From Flaveria trinervia (Eukaryota > Streptophyta > Magnoliopsida > Asterales > Asteraceae): a stretch of DNA of 64,000 nt. This document shows positions 11,317 through 23,694 of the stretch, piece by piece. Both the position numbers and the translations under genes were made by a program. The notes beneath the pieces were generated by a model, which saw nothing but the letters and a program-made list of their open reading frames with translations, had not been told where the DNA came from and did no database searches. Positions within the stretch are counted from its first letter, which is position 1, and each line of letters opens with the position of its first letter. The stretch spans positions 21,168,355 to 21,232,354 of the forward strand of contig CM046443.1 in NCBI GenBank assembly GCA_025506515.1, given 5' to 3'.

Positions 11317-12154
11317 TATCTTAGGCTTAACTTGCCCCGCTTCCTGAATTGGATAATACCCTTCCAAGGTGAGACCTTCAACATAACCCGGTCACCCACC
11401 TAGAACTCAATCGTTCTACGTCGTTTATCAGCATACAACTTCTATCTATCTTTGGCTGCCTTCATGAAGGCTTTAATCTTCTAATGCTTCTCAGTCATAG
11501 CCTCAAACACCTTGACGCTCCCCAATTCCTTCTGACCGATATCACCCCAAAAAACGGGTGTTCTGCATCTCCTATCGTATAGCATCTCATATGGTGGCAT
11601 GCCAATGCTGGCATGATAGCTGTTGTTGTATGAGAATTCAACTAACGGTAAATTTCCTTGATGAATAGATCTGCCAACCTCTCAGATGAATATGTCTCGC
11701 GGATCGGTAGGAAGTGAGCACTCTTCGTTAGACGGTCAACAATCACCCATATGGCATCGTATCCTTTCAGAGTACACGGCAACTTCGTAATGAAATCCAT
11801 GGTGATGTGCTCCCACTTCCATTCCGGTATATCCAAAGGTTGGATCTTCCCATACGACTTCTAATGCTCGACCTTCACCTGTAAGCAAGTAAGGCACTTA
11901 CTCACATACCCCACCACATCACGCTTCATACCCGGCCACCAATAATTCTTCTTTATGTCTTGGTACATCTTTGTGGCACCAGGATGAATGGAGTATCGAG
12001 TCTTGTGAGCCTCATCCATTATCTTCACCCGTAGATCCCCAAAACAAGAATCCACACACGACTGAATCAGGTTCTAACACCGAGTGTGTTTTCACCCAAT
12101 TCCCCAACCAGACCTCCTATCCTTTCCAAGTTAAGATGATCTTCTTTCAATGCC
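11317..12154 (-). pseudogene. Gypsy-A integrase region with internal deletion
   Basis: On the minus strand this encodes, in order: the H2C2 zinc-binding domain (HPGATKMYQDIKKNYWWPGMK, with CLTC, about 11890-12000); the start of the integrase core (HITMDFITKLP and VIVDRLTKSAHFLP, about 11700-11805); then, near 11640, an abrupt join to the segment that normally follows the core (SYNNSYHASIGMPPYEMLY, about 11575-11635); and then the conserved GDRVMLKVSPWKG segment (about 11345-11395). The middle of the core, with the second Asp and the Glu of the DDE triad, is missing. Several stops are also present. Copia A2 separates this piece from the RT/RNase H part at 24638. Confidence 0.85.
12150..12154. 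repeat. Target-site duplication of copia A2, left copy (atgcc)
   Basis: atgcc lies directly before the A2 5' LTR and recurs at 24640-24644. Two extra bases (aa) lie between the CA end of the 3' LTR and the right copy; see the separate finding. Confidence 0.8.
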
Positions 12155-13106
12155 TGTTGGACCAAAAGAACCAATGAGCCAAGATCAGAAAACCTCTAAG
12201 TCCCACACGGTATCACAACAACTGCTGAAAGCCTCATCAGTAGTTTGACAAGTGCTGAAGACTTCAACAGCTGAAGATCAAGTGCTGAAGACCTTAACAG
12301 CTGAAGAACCAAAGTGCTGAAGTACAACAGCTGAAGAACACAAGTGCTGAAGTACAACAGCTGAAGAACCAAAGTGCTGAAGTACAACAGCTGAAGAACA
12401 CAAGTGCTGAAGCTGAAAGACCAAAGTACTGAAGTACAACAGCTGAAGAGTTCACAAGTGCTGAAGATCAACAACTGATGTACAAAGTCTGAAACAAAGA
12501 CTGAAGACATCAGCTGATGATATCTACTGAAGTCATCAGCTGATGAAACACCTGAAGGTCAAAGTCTGAAGATCAAGTACTGAAGCCTCAGTAGTTTGTC
12601 ACAACTGCTGAAGAGTACTTCTTCAGTAGTTGTGATATCAGTAGTTTTATTTTCTATGTTTCAGTAGTTTTGTAAAATGACTGAAGAGCTTGTTCTTCAG
12701 TCGTTGTAGTTTCAGTAGTTTTATATTTTGTACTTAACTTGCTGATATGTTCTCAGTAGTTGTGAACATTTCAGTAGTTTGTTAAGAATTAGTTATTTCT
12801 GTATGGATCTGCCAGTTGTCACTTCCGTGACAACAGCAGTGACTGTTGCACTCTAGATAAGGAGTGACAACCTATTGTAATCAGAGAGTGAAATGAGTAA
12901 TTGAATGGAATGAATGATTGATTCGATTAGAAATATTCTACATCTATAAACATTCCTAGAAATCAGAAATACATATTCTCTCCCTATAACCGTATGCAGT
13001 CTTAATGCTTACAAATATCGATTGCTTGCTACAATTTGTCTAATTCGTGTTGTATTCCGCTGCTTTATATTCTGATACATCAAACTTGTGATCACTGATC
13101 CTGTCA
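12155..13106 (+). repeat. A2 5' LTR
   Basis: It runs from TGTTGGACC to CTGTCA. It contains the three-unit minisatellite (about 12311-12400), the hairpin at 12599-12635 and a second ACTGAAGA...TCTTCAGT palindrome near 12676-12706. The TATA box is damaged: ctagataagg near 12852 instead of ctatataagg. Confidence 0.92.
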
Positions 13107-13108
13107 AA

Positions 13109-13120
13109 TGGTATCAGAGC
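13109..13120 (+). other. Primer binding site, A2 (initiator Met-tRNA)
   Basis: TGGTATCAGAGC lies two bases (aa) after the LTR end, as in A1. Confidence 0.9.
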
Positions 13121-13345
13121 AGGTTAATCATTGATCGATTTAATAATTGATCATTGAAACTGCTATTCAAGATCCAAGTTTGATTGAGTTAGCTTTTGTT
13201 TTTGCGAGAAACGGTTATAGAGATTGAATTTTCTGTATTTCGGCTCATTCATCCTGAGATCTTTTTCTGGTTCTCATTGAGTTTGTTGTGTTTGTCTAAA
13301 ACTTTTTAAAAAAAAAACTTGAACTAAACTGTTTTTGAACTGAAA

Positions 13346-16300
13346 ATGACCACTCCCCCAATGATCCTCACAATACTGGTTCCTCAACCAAGCCTCCTAT
13401 GCTGGTTAGGAATGAGTATAACATATGGCAAAGACGTATGCTCCATCACCTGTCTATTAACAGCGCAGGGTGTTGGACATCAGTGGTACATGGTCCACAC
13501 AAGCCTATGGTGAATAACCGGAACCAATCAAATGGTTCCGAAGAGGAGGGAGCAATACTAGATGAGGATAGAAGTTGCTTGAGATTGATGCAAAAGCCCA
13601 TGGAATTCTGGCCATGGCTTTGCCCAATGAAATCTATTCTGGGCTAATGCATCATGAAACTGCCCATGACCTCTGGATTGCTTTGAAAGAACAATTTGGA
13701 GGAACAGATGAGGTCTTGGTAAATAATAGAGAAATTTTGCCCAACAATATGAGATTCTCTCATAGAAAGGGTGAGACACTGACTCAACAATATGAGCGGT
13801 TTTCTTGTTTGATCTCTGAACTAAAAATGGTCAAACTTGAATACACTAATATTCAGATGAATAACAGATTTCTCAGATCACTGCCTGAGAGATGGGACAC
13901 ATATACTATTGTCCTACGCTCCAGTGCAAGTTTGGACCAACTATCTCTCACCCAACTCCATGGGAAATTGCTCACTTTTGAGAGAGAGATAGAACAGAAG
14001 AGAAAGCTGTCTTCATCTGGAAAGCTCACTGAAGACTTTATACAAGGCAACAGCCTTGGTGGGTCATGAGTCAGAATAGCTTCATCTGAATGCCAGTATG
14101 ATGAGCATATTAATTTCTCTTCGAGCACTTCTAATTCTGCATTTGTAAGTGTTGATGGTCAGTTCACTGGGGGTAATAATGACAATCTATGTTTCATTAT
14201 GGATGATCTCAAGGAGATTGCTGATGATGACTTAGAAGAGATGGATATTTTGAGCCCAATGGCCTTGATAAATATCAGATCTCAGAAGTTCTACAAAAGA
14301 ACTGGAAGAAAATTCCCAGGACTCTCTGGCAAAACCAAAGTTGGTTTTGACAGAGCAAGTTGAGGTGTCACAAATGCCAACGGCTTGGACACTTTGCAAG
14401 AGAGTGTAGATCAACTGGATCTAACTCTACTGCACCTTTGTGACTTTTCCTGGCAATAGTCAACAACACAGAGGGCAACATCCTGTCACATCTAGTCATC
14501 ATCCTCAACAACAATCTCCGCATATTTTGTTCCTCAGGGTCAAATGCCATATCAGTACCCTGGTTATTACATGCCACAGTCAAATCAAGTTAAAGTTCCT
14601 ATGACACCACAACCTCATGCATTACCAGAACCTCAGCCTTCCCTATCTCATCAACAACCTTCATCTCAACAACACAGCTTCTTCACACCAGGAGTTGTTG
14701 ACTGGAGCAGTTTACCAGATGACTTGTCTGGTCATGATCAACTGTTCTCAGGTGTGGTCAACATGGTGGTGACAGTCCCTTTGGGAATCTAGCTCTTATG
14801 GCTTTGGAGTCTGCTGATACTTCATCTTCCAATGCCTCTACACCTCAGGTATCACAGGTATCCTCTGAGGCAAAAGCCAAATTATGTTCTGAACAATGCA
14901 TAGCAGCATTTGCTTCCATTAGAGAAGCAAATGTAGCTTTAATAATAAGAACATTGAGCTAGAACAAATAATTTCCAAAAACAAAGCTGAGTTTGAGGTT
15001 GTGCTCAAAGATAAAAATGATGAGGTATAAACTGAATTGCAAATAATTGATGATAAGGCTAGAGAAGATGTACTTCTAGAAGTACAAAGATCTCAAAGAA
15101 ACCTTGCAGTTACCCAGGTCGAGTGTGATAGATGGGTACAATCATGCAAAGGTTTTGAAATGCTTCTTAGTAAGCAATCTGCTTCAAATGTGAAGTTTGG
15201 CATTGGTACAATCACACTGCTCACCTACAGATTTTACCCCAAGAGCAGAGGTAGAATCTGATGGTGAGAGTGATAACCAATCCATCAAATCATGTGATCT
15301 ACCTTCTGATACAGCACAATCAGAAGTAGCAGTCAGCATCAAGTCCTCCTTGAACTATCAGCTGATGTTGATGGTCCAAATGCTGACATTCACATGATCA
15401 TAAGTTGATCAACTCAGGAGTTAATCCTGAAGGTCCTGAAAGGACTGGAGAGCAGGATTTAACACCTGAAGTTCAAAATTCAACTGCTGTCAGCACTGAA
15501 GAGAAGAAAACTGGCTGTGTAGAAAGAGTTGAAAGACTACTAAAGAGGTTGTCAAGAAAGCAACCAATGCTTCCAAAGCATTGAAGAACAAGTCTTTTGT
15601 TGCTTCACCATCTTTAGTTGATGATCAACCTAAGATGAAGAAGAAACCATGTGAAATATGTGTTTGTTCAATCATCTTACAGATGATTGTTGGTACAAAA
15701 GAGGTTCCAAACTCAACAAAAAGAAGAAGAATTATGAGAAAATGGTAAAAATGAAAACTGAGTTTGAGACCATATTTGTATCAGCAACATCAAATCCTGA
15801 ACCCTTAAGTCCTTAAAGCAATCCAAAAAGGAAGGAGTTAAACAGGTGACAGCTGAGGGTGCTCAAAAGAAGAAGGTGCAACATAGGACCTTATCTAACT
15901 CCACTAGCAATGTGTCTGATGAGCTGAAAGCTTTATCCAAAATCAGACACAGCTGGTGATGATGGTACACATCTGTGGGTAGAGTTAACCAACTAGATTC
16001 TCCTATGTTGAAACCACAGAAAAGGAGGTCTAAGCCAAAGGACTCCTCTTCTACACCATCTTCTTCTTCTCAGGCTGTTGTTACAAATAAACATGTAGTT
16101 TACCATCTATTGATGAGCAGGCCCAAAACCAAAAAGGTTTGGGTCTCTAAAACTAACTGATTGTTTATTATTGCAGGGTTCTTCAACATGCCAAAGTAGC
16201 ATCTGGTATGTAGACAGTGGGGGATCTATGCACATGACTGGGAAATCTCTTCTTCATGACTACTCTCAAGGAAAGAAGGGATTTGTCTCTTTTGGCAATG

Positions 16301-19300
16301 ATGCTAGGGGTTACATCATCGGTAAGGGCTTTGTCTCCAATGGAGAAAATCAAATTTGATGATGTTAATCATGTGGAAAATCTCAAGTACAACCTCTTGA
16401 GTGTCAGTCAAATGTGTGATAAAGGCCATGTTGCCCTTTTCACAAGTCAAATGTAGGATTCTGTCATCCAAAGTTTTGCACTTGATTGACAAGGTGTTGG
16501 ATGAATCACACTCTCCTGAAAGCCAACAGGACAGGAAGAGTGTATGCCTTAGATCTCTCTAAGAAGATAGATCTCAAAGGCAATCCTTGCCTATTTTCCA
16601 AAGCCTCTTTTCAAGAATCTAAACTGTGGCACAGGAGGCTTGGTCATGTCAATCTCAAAAACATGAATCAGCTTAGCCACAATAGTTTAGTCAGAGGCTT
16701 ACCAATAAAGGAGTTCCACTGTGATGAAACATGCACTGCTTGTTTAAAGGAAAACAGCACAGGTCTCATTTCCTCTATTGAAGTGTCCAAGTCCACTGCC
16801 TGCTTGCAATTACTGCAATGGATCTATTTGATCCTGTGAGAGTAATGAGCATGGCAAAGAAGAAATACTGTCTGGTAATTGTGGATGATTATTCCAGATT
16901 TGTATGGACTTTCTTTCTACATTCAAAGGATGAGGCTGCTCAGAAGATTATCCACTTTGTGCTGTACATTGAGAAGCAGTATTCCCTTCCAGTCAAGTGT
17001 ATTAGGAGTGATAATGGAACTGAGTTCAGAAATCATACACTTGATGACTTCTATCTTTCAAAGGGAATCAAAAGGCAGTTTAGCATTCCAAGGACTCCAG
17101 AACAAAATGGAGTAGTGGAGAGAAAGAACAGGACCCTCATTGAAGCTGCAAGGTCCATGCTGGCTGACTCAGGTTTGCCATTGCCTTTTGGGCCGAAGCT
17201 GTCAACACAGGGTTATGTGCAAAATAGAGTTTTAGTAATCAGAGGTGATGAAGACTCCATATGAAGTTCTCCATCATTTGGCTCCTCTGATTTCATTTTT
17301 CAAAGCTTTGGGGTGCCCCTGTTTCATTCTCAACACAAAGGATCAACTCCACAAATTTGATCCTAAGGTGGATGAGGATACTTGTTGGTTATTCATCTAC
17401 TTGCAGGCATACAGAGTCTTCAACTGCAGAACAAAGATGGTTGAAGAGAAACTTACATGTTAAGTTTAATGAATCTCAAAGGACAAGATTCCACAAGTCC
17501 TGTGGAGTTATTTGATTTGGACATACTGCAATATGTTCCTTATCAAACTCCTGCTGTTGCTCCTGTCAACAGTTCACCACCTGGTGGTATGCTGATGATG
17601 ATGATGATTGTAGTACTACCTCTTCAGTTTAGTGATCAGCTGCCTGACTCAACTAGACCTGATGTTCCTGTAGCGCAGTAGCACCATCCACAACAAATGC
17701 TGATGAGATTTCTTCGAATTCAACTTCCTTTGAATTACCATCCACTGATTGGTTTCAAGGAAATGATCCCCATCACCATCTGTGCTGCTGAACCGGCTAC
17801 AAACACTTGCACAGATCTCATTGTGTATCAAGATCTGAAGAATCACCCATGTCTCAAATCATTGGTGATATCACTGCTGGGGTATCAACAAGAAGTCAAT
17901 TGTCAAATTTCTGCTTCTATGCTCTCTTCATCAGTCAGCAAGAGCCAAAGAATTATCACATTGCTTTAAAGGACAATGGATGGGTTGATGCCATGCAGCT
18001 TGAGCTTCTTCAGTTCAAGAAAAGCAAGTGTGGGAACTGGTTCCTCTACCTCCAAGGTAAGTGTGCAATAGGCACTAAATGGGTGTTAGGAACAAAACTG
18101 ATGAAAATGGGCTTATTGTTAAGAACAAGGCCAGACTGGTTGTTCAGGGGTTTGCACAAGAAGAAGGTATTGATTATGATGAAACCTTTTGTAGCCAGAC
18201 TGGAAGCAATTCGATTGTTTTTAGCTTATGCTGCTTATCAAAAATTAAAGTCTTTCAAATGGATGTCAAAAGTGCTTTTGTATGGAAAAGTTAAAGAAGA
18301 GGTTTATGTATGTCAACCTCCAGGCTTTGAGGACAATAAACATCCTAATTGGGTGTATAAGCTTGATAAAGCTCTTTATGGGTTAAAACAAGCTCCCAGA
18401 GCCTGGTATGAGACATTATCAAACTTTCTTCTGGAAAACAATTTCACTAGAGGCTCCATAGACAAGACTTTATTTATAAGAAAGCTGGGCAGCATAATCT
18501 ACTTGTTCAAATTTATGTAGATGATATCATTTTTGCATCCTCTGATCCAAAGTTGTGTGATGCCTTTACAAAGTTGATGACAGAAGTTTGAAATGAGTGC
18601 CATGGAGAATTACAGTTCTTTCTGGGGTTGCAAATCAAACAAAAGGCTGATGGAATTTTTATTCATCAATCCAAATATACAAAGATCTTTTGCAAAAGTT
18701 TGATTTACAAAACTGTAAGCCATGTTCTACTCCCATGAGCAGCACCACACAACTGGACTCAGATCAGAAAGGTAAAGTGGTTGATGAAAAACACTATAGA
18801 TGTATGATTGGGTCCTTGATGTATTTAACAGCTTCTAGACCAGATATTATGTTTGCTACATGTGTTTGTGCTAGATTTCAGGCTGCACCTAAAGAGTATC
18901 ATCTGATTGCAGTCAAGAGGATCTTAGATATCTGCAAGGCACTCCATCTCTAGGTTTATGGTATTCTACCGGACATTCTGGTAAATTAGTTGCTTTTTCT
19001 GACAGTGACTATGCAGGGTGTAAGTTGACCAGGAAATCAACTTCTGGTGGATGTCAATCCTAGGCAACTGCTTGATTTCTTGGCAGAGCAAGAAACAGAC
19101 CTCAGTTGCTATCAACTGCGGAAGCAGAGTACATTGCTGCTGCAAGCTGTACATCTCAGGTACTCTGGCTCAAAAACCAACTTTGGATTATGGCATTACA
19201 GAGACTAAGACTCCATTGTTAATGGATAGTGCTTCAGCTCTTTGCATTGTCAAAAATCCAGTCCAGCACTCTAGGACCAAACATATAGAGATCAGACATA

Positions 19301-19449
19301 TTTATAAGGGATTGTTTTGAAAAAGGTCTGATTGATCCTAAGTTTGTGCCTAGTGCTGATGAGCTTGCAGACATTTTTACTAAGCCTTTGGATAGTTCAA
19401 CTTTCCAAACCTGGTGTTAAGGCTTGGTATGCTGCAGCTAGAATGGTGA
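13346..19449 (+). pseudogene. A2 gag-pol polyprotein with integrase, frameshifted
   Basis: The ATG at 13346 matches the A1 start. In order: gag (NEYNIWQRRMLHHL; then EQFGGTDEVLVNNRE and LRSLPERWDTY, the UBN2-type fold); a CCHC knuckle at 14366-14407; a Pro/Gln-rich stretch; a coiled-coil-like region; a second, damaged knuckle (about 15650); protease WYVDSGG (about 16204); GAG-pre-integrase with LWHRRLGHVN (about 16625); the integrase core with VDDYSRFVW (about 16882), RSDNGTEF (about 17005) and EQNGVVERKNRT (about 17100), so the DDE residues are present; RT with YVDD at 18514-18525; and RNase H (STAEAEY-like, about 19110). The stop is at 19447. Frameshifts break it into at least a dozen pieces, so no full product is expected from the sequence as written. 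Confidence 0.92.
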
Positions 19450-20196
19450 CAACTACTGATGATCTCAGTAATTCATACTGATGATCATGAGTACCTGTCA
19501 CATATAAGTACTGATGAGCTCTTTTAACCTCAGTAGTTTTATAACTACTGAAGGCTAAATGTCTCACAAGTACTGAAGTACTTCATCTGTTCGAAACTAC
19601 TGATGTAGTTACAACTGCTGATGCAGTATAACTACTGCAATCAGTAAAAACAGATAAGTACTGAGTCCTATGAAACAACATGAAATCAGCCATAAAGACT
19701 GATGAATGTGTTGAGGACAGTTTGAACAGCTGAAAAGCTAAGAATTGACGAAAACAGCTGAAGAGAACTTTCTCTTCAGTCGTTGGTACAAGCTGTTTCA
19801 TTTTAAACAACTGAAGCAAAACCACGTCTTCAGTAGTTTTATAACTACTGATGACTAATACCAAGTTCAGTGTTTACAACAGCTGATGACAAAACACTGT
19901 CTTCAGTAGTTTCATAACTACTGATGACAAACACCATGTCCTCAGTTGTTTCAATCATCTGAAGTCAAAACCATGGTCTTCAGTAGTTTTCTAAACTACT
20001 GATGCCTAACAACACGACTTCAGCTGTTTCACGTCTGAAAGGATAATACCATGTCAACGGTCGTTTAAAAAAACTATGATGACTAACACCACATCCTTCA
20101 GCGTTTCCTCACCCGTACCCTATAAATACCCTTAACCTGAGCTCTCCATGCTTCATCTTCTTCAAACCTAACGTTCCTCTCCAAAACTCCTTCTCC
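19450..20196 (+). promoter_or_regulatory. A2 pol-ORF3 spacer with palindrome ladder and TATA box
   Basis: Non-coding. At least four palindromes of the form CAGTAGTT-(loop)-AACTACTG occur (about 19532, 19831, 19903 and 19980), the last three spaced about 70-77 bp apart, together with many CTTCAGT/ACTGATG half-sites. The same words make up the LTR. A TATAAATA box at 20121-20128 lies about 70 bp before the ORF3 ATG. I infer a promoter for ORF3 separate from the LTR. Confidence 0.55.
20121..20128 (+). promoter_or_regulatory. Internal TATA box upstream of A2 ORF3
   Basis: tataaata follows the palindrome array and precedes a C/T-rich leader to the ATG at 20197. It is conserved with 6844-6852 in A1. 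Confidence 0.55.
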
Positions 20197-23100
20197 ATGG
20201 CGTCTATGCAAATTAAACCGCGACACAACTGGTTGCCTACCTCACAAAATCGCCGATCTGGACTAAGTTCGATACTGCTATCGATCTTATGGTTCAGTCC
20301 CAATACAAAAAGGCATTTCTTCTGAACCCCGTCTTACATGCCGAATCCTGAACCAATTTTGGATGCACGTTACTGTTACAACTGAGGAGAGCAACACACG
20401 ATCCCTCGGTCAGTCGTCAAACACAAAGAGTAGTCATTACCCTGCAACAATCCGTAAAATTCTTCAACTGAGTGATGCTACCTCCCTGCTGGATATCCGA
20501 AGGGCACCATAGATCTATCATTTGCTCAGCATGGATATCAGGTGATCAGTGCCACCACCATCATGAAGAAACACTTAATGACGCTGAGCGCCTGATTTTC
20601 ACATGGTCAATGTATGTTTGGCCCCTAAGACGTCTCGTCTTGGGATCAAATGTCCACCAAATGGCAGCAGGTAATGTATTCTATTGAGCAACAACCACTA
20701 AACTTTTCAGAATTAATATTTTCAGAGCTCAAAGATATGGCTCAAAAACTAACTGCAACCGTTGGATACTCTATCCACGGTTCATAATGGCCATTATTAT
20801 AGACCAGCTTAATGCTGAGGGACTTGTTGGCTTGGGAGTCCCTGCTACGGCTGTTCTGCCAGAAGTATACTCCGGCACAACTCTGACCGGACACTCAAAC
20901 TGGCTGCAAGCTGCGAAAAACCCACGCAGCTGGAACCCACAGCCACCACCTCCAAATCCAATGTCCCACCAAACCCACCAAAAAGAACCCAAAATGGCTA
21001 CTCAGGGATTGAGTCCCCTGAGGATGCTCCTGCACCACAAACGCAGGAATATATCCACTAGTCCAAACCCCCTAGTGGATACAATGACTCTTCCAGCCAC
21101 AGCCGCTCAGGCTTCCTCTCAACAGGAGCTGCAGCAACCCAGGGGCACCTACATCTGGGATCTTCCTCACTTGAGGAGATTGCATTGAAGAGCACCACCA
21201 ACCCAGGTGCACACTGCTTCTAATCCCTTACCCAAACAACCGCCCCTCACAGCCCAACTTTAATAGTTGCACAAGTGCTGACTCAATTGCACTCCTCACC
21301 CCCTCCCAGAAACCACTTATACTGGGAATTCCTCTACAATTGAGGGGGAGGAACACAGTGCACCTGAGAACCCACAGCACAGGGGTTTCCCAATTCTATC
21401 TCCTGGTGTAGACAAGGAGCTTAGAATATCTAGTGAGGCTGCCACTCCTCTGCCTCAGCACATGACCAGAGTGAGGCTGGTAACATTGCTAAGACTCCTA
21501 GAGGCAACAGCTGATGATGGACATTGTCCTGAGGCTGGGAAGTCCCCAGTACCAAGCACAAGGGCACATGCACCACTGGTCTACACCCAGTGCATGTAAA
21601 TCCTGCTCTAAGCAGGAGGTCAGGTGATTCGGTATCAACTGATGATGACCTGAGCTTCTTCTATGATGTAGTTGCTCAAAACACCATTCTAGAGGATGAG
21701 GTTAGCCGACTCAAAGAGCTGCTGGCCAAGATGTCTCGGGATGCAAGTCCATCTGCCACCATCATACACCCACAGATGGCACCTTCTCTTGAAGGTTTCC
21801 CAAACACAGAGCCACCCCAAAATCAACCACCTGCCTCTGCTTCAGGCCCTACTTCTCAGGAACAGAACCCTCCTGAGCAAATAGGTGCTGTACTCCAAAT
21901 TCCCTCCCTTCATCACCCCCATAATCACTGATATAGTGATCAAAGCCCTTGATGAGAGGCTTTCTTCCACATTACAGCCCCTGGTTGATGCTGCTGTCCA
22001 AAAGACTCTTTCTACGGTACCAACCCCTTCCTCCAATGCAACCAAAAAGGGGGAGAGTACTGCAGTGAAAGAAAGGAAGAGGAAAGATCTGAGGAAAGGA
22101 AGAGAAGCAAGTCCAAGAGGAGGGAAAAAGAAAAGCAACCTCTGCTCACTTACAAGCGAAAGAGAAGTGCTGATGATCACACTGCTGAAGACAAATCCTT
22201 GGAGGAGTGGTCAAAGAAGCTGACACCACACCAGCCGCTCATGGATAAAATAATGAACAACTCTTCAGGCAGGGGTTTGACACAGCCACACTGGATAGTG
22301 AGATCAGAAGGTTAGAGTACAAGAGATACAAACCCGATGGGCCGGTATGTGCTCTTGAGAAAGAGAGGTTGGAAATAATGATCGCTTTATTGCAAAATAC
22401 TTGGGAAGACATTAATGGAGATCCGCGCATGGACCAGGGACAGCATTCTGGCTATAGCCACCAGAATCTGTCTGTCTGAGCATTTTAACAAAGGGATATT
22501 ATGGAGCCCTTGATGAGGCTGGGGCTGGCAAAAGGTTAGAGATGGCTAAACTCACAAAGGCGAAATTAACTACAAGGATGCTAGATCAACCTTCCCTTCA
22601 CCCACTCAACAGATCCTATCCCTCAATCTCCCAACCAACCTCTAAGCCAAAATCCAAACATCCTCATTCTTCAAAACCAATCCTTCACCACCCAACCATC
22701 ATCCAGGGATGTACCCCGAAGGAGGAGAAGGTGCTGAGGATGGAAGAAGAAGAAGAAGAAGAGGAGAAGATGATAGTCTGCCACTCTCTGCTGTTCTGAA
22801 GCTACCAAAACCCGAAGTCAACCCATGATCACACCTGACTCTCAAAGGGAAATGGTCAGGTCAAGATAGAAGAAGAAGAAGAACAGCAGAAACAGCACGA
22901 TGAGCAACTGTTGAAGATGGTTGACAGGAATTTCCTCAGTCATCATCTATTCAAGCCATGAAGGGCATGCTCAAAGGCTGTACAACTTAGGCACACCTTT
23001 CAGTATCAGAAGGAGAGAGTGAGAGTATGGCCAGACCCCAGGGTGAGTTCTAGAATCCATAAAAGAACTATCCCACACAGATACACGGCCAGGTACGAAA

Positions 23101-23658
23101 AAAAATAGAATTACCATCATGTTGGCGTTGTAGTCTCACCTTGGGAAATCATTGAGAATTCAAGAAAGCTCACCAAGCAAAGAAGACACCTCAAGCCTTA
23201 CTAGAAAACAAGATGATTAAGAAGGGGTGTTATATAAAAAGCTTGAAGACATCCAAAAGAATGAGCTCCAGTACTCCTTGAAGGCAACCATCCTGATGAA
23301 TTTGTATATAGGGAGGTAACTACGGTGGAGCTGAAAAATGGCAGGACCATGAAGTACTTATCAGAGTACTATGGTCCAGAGTTCTTCTTAGAAGGAGGAG
23401 CAGAAGAACTCTCTCAAGAGGAACAAGTTGTTCTCCTGAGGCTATGTTCGTGAGTCATACAGACTCATTATGGGAAGTAAATCTCATGAATGGGATAACA
23501 ACTCTGTGTCCAGTTCCCCAAAACAGAGTTCCCATTCATACTCTGCCAAACAAATATTTGAGATTTCTTCCCAGGCCGGAGCTTACATGGGTCCTCCTCC
23601 ACTGATCAAGAAGGAAAAAGACCAACATTTTGCCATCAATAAGTGGGAGTATAAATAA
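20197..23658 (+). pseudogene. A2 ORF3 (post-pol Sirevirus ORF), frameshifted
   Basis: ATG at 20197 (ccatggcgtctatg); stop TAA at 23656, 36 bp before the 3' LTR. The product is collinear with A1 ORF3: an N-terminal domain with a QSQYKKAFLLNPV-like motif, Pro/Thr/Ser-rich low complexity, a likely coiled coil (about 21590-21760, with DEVSRLKELLAKM-like spacing when read across frames), a basic Lys/Arg/Glu stretch (about 22060-22170), a Glu run (about 22745-22770) and a C-terminal segment with VELKNGRTMKYLSEYYGPE. No signal peptide or transmembrane helix was seen. A coiled coil plus a basic patch would fit a nucleic-acid-binding or scaffold protein, but that is speculation. Confidence 0.65.
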
Positions 23659-23684
23659 GTTAGAGGTTTTGGCTGCATTGGTTC

Positions 23685-23692
23685 AGGGGGAG
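23685..23692 (+). other. Polypurine tract, A2
   Basis: aggggg followed by ag ends two bases before the 3' LTR (TGTTGGACC at 23695). The context resembles that of elements D and E, which have gggggagtt before TGTTGGA. Confidence 0.85.
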
Positions 23693-23694
23693 TT

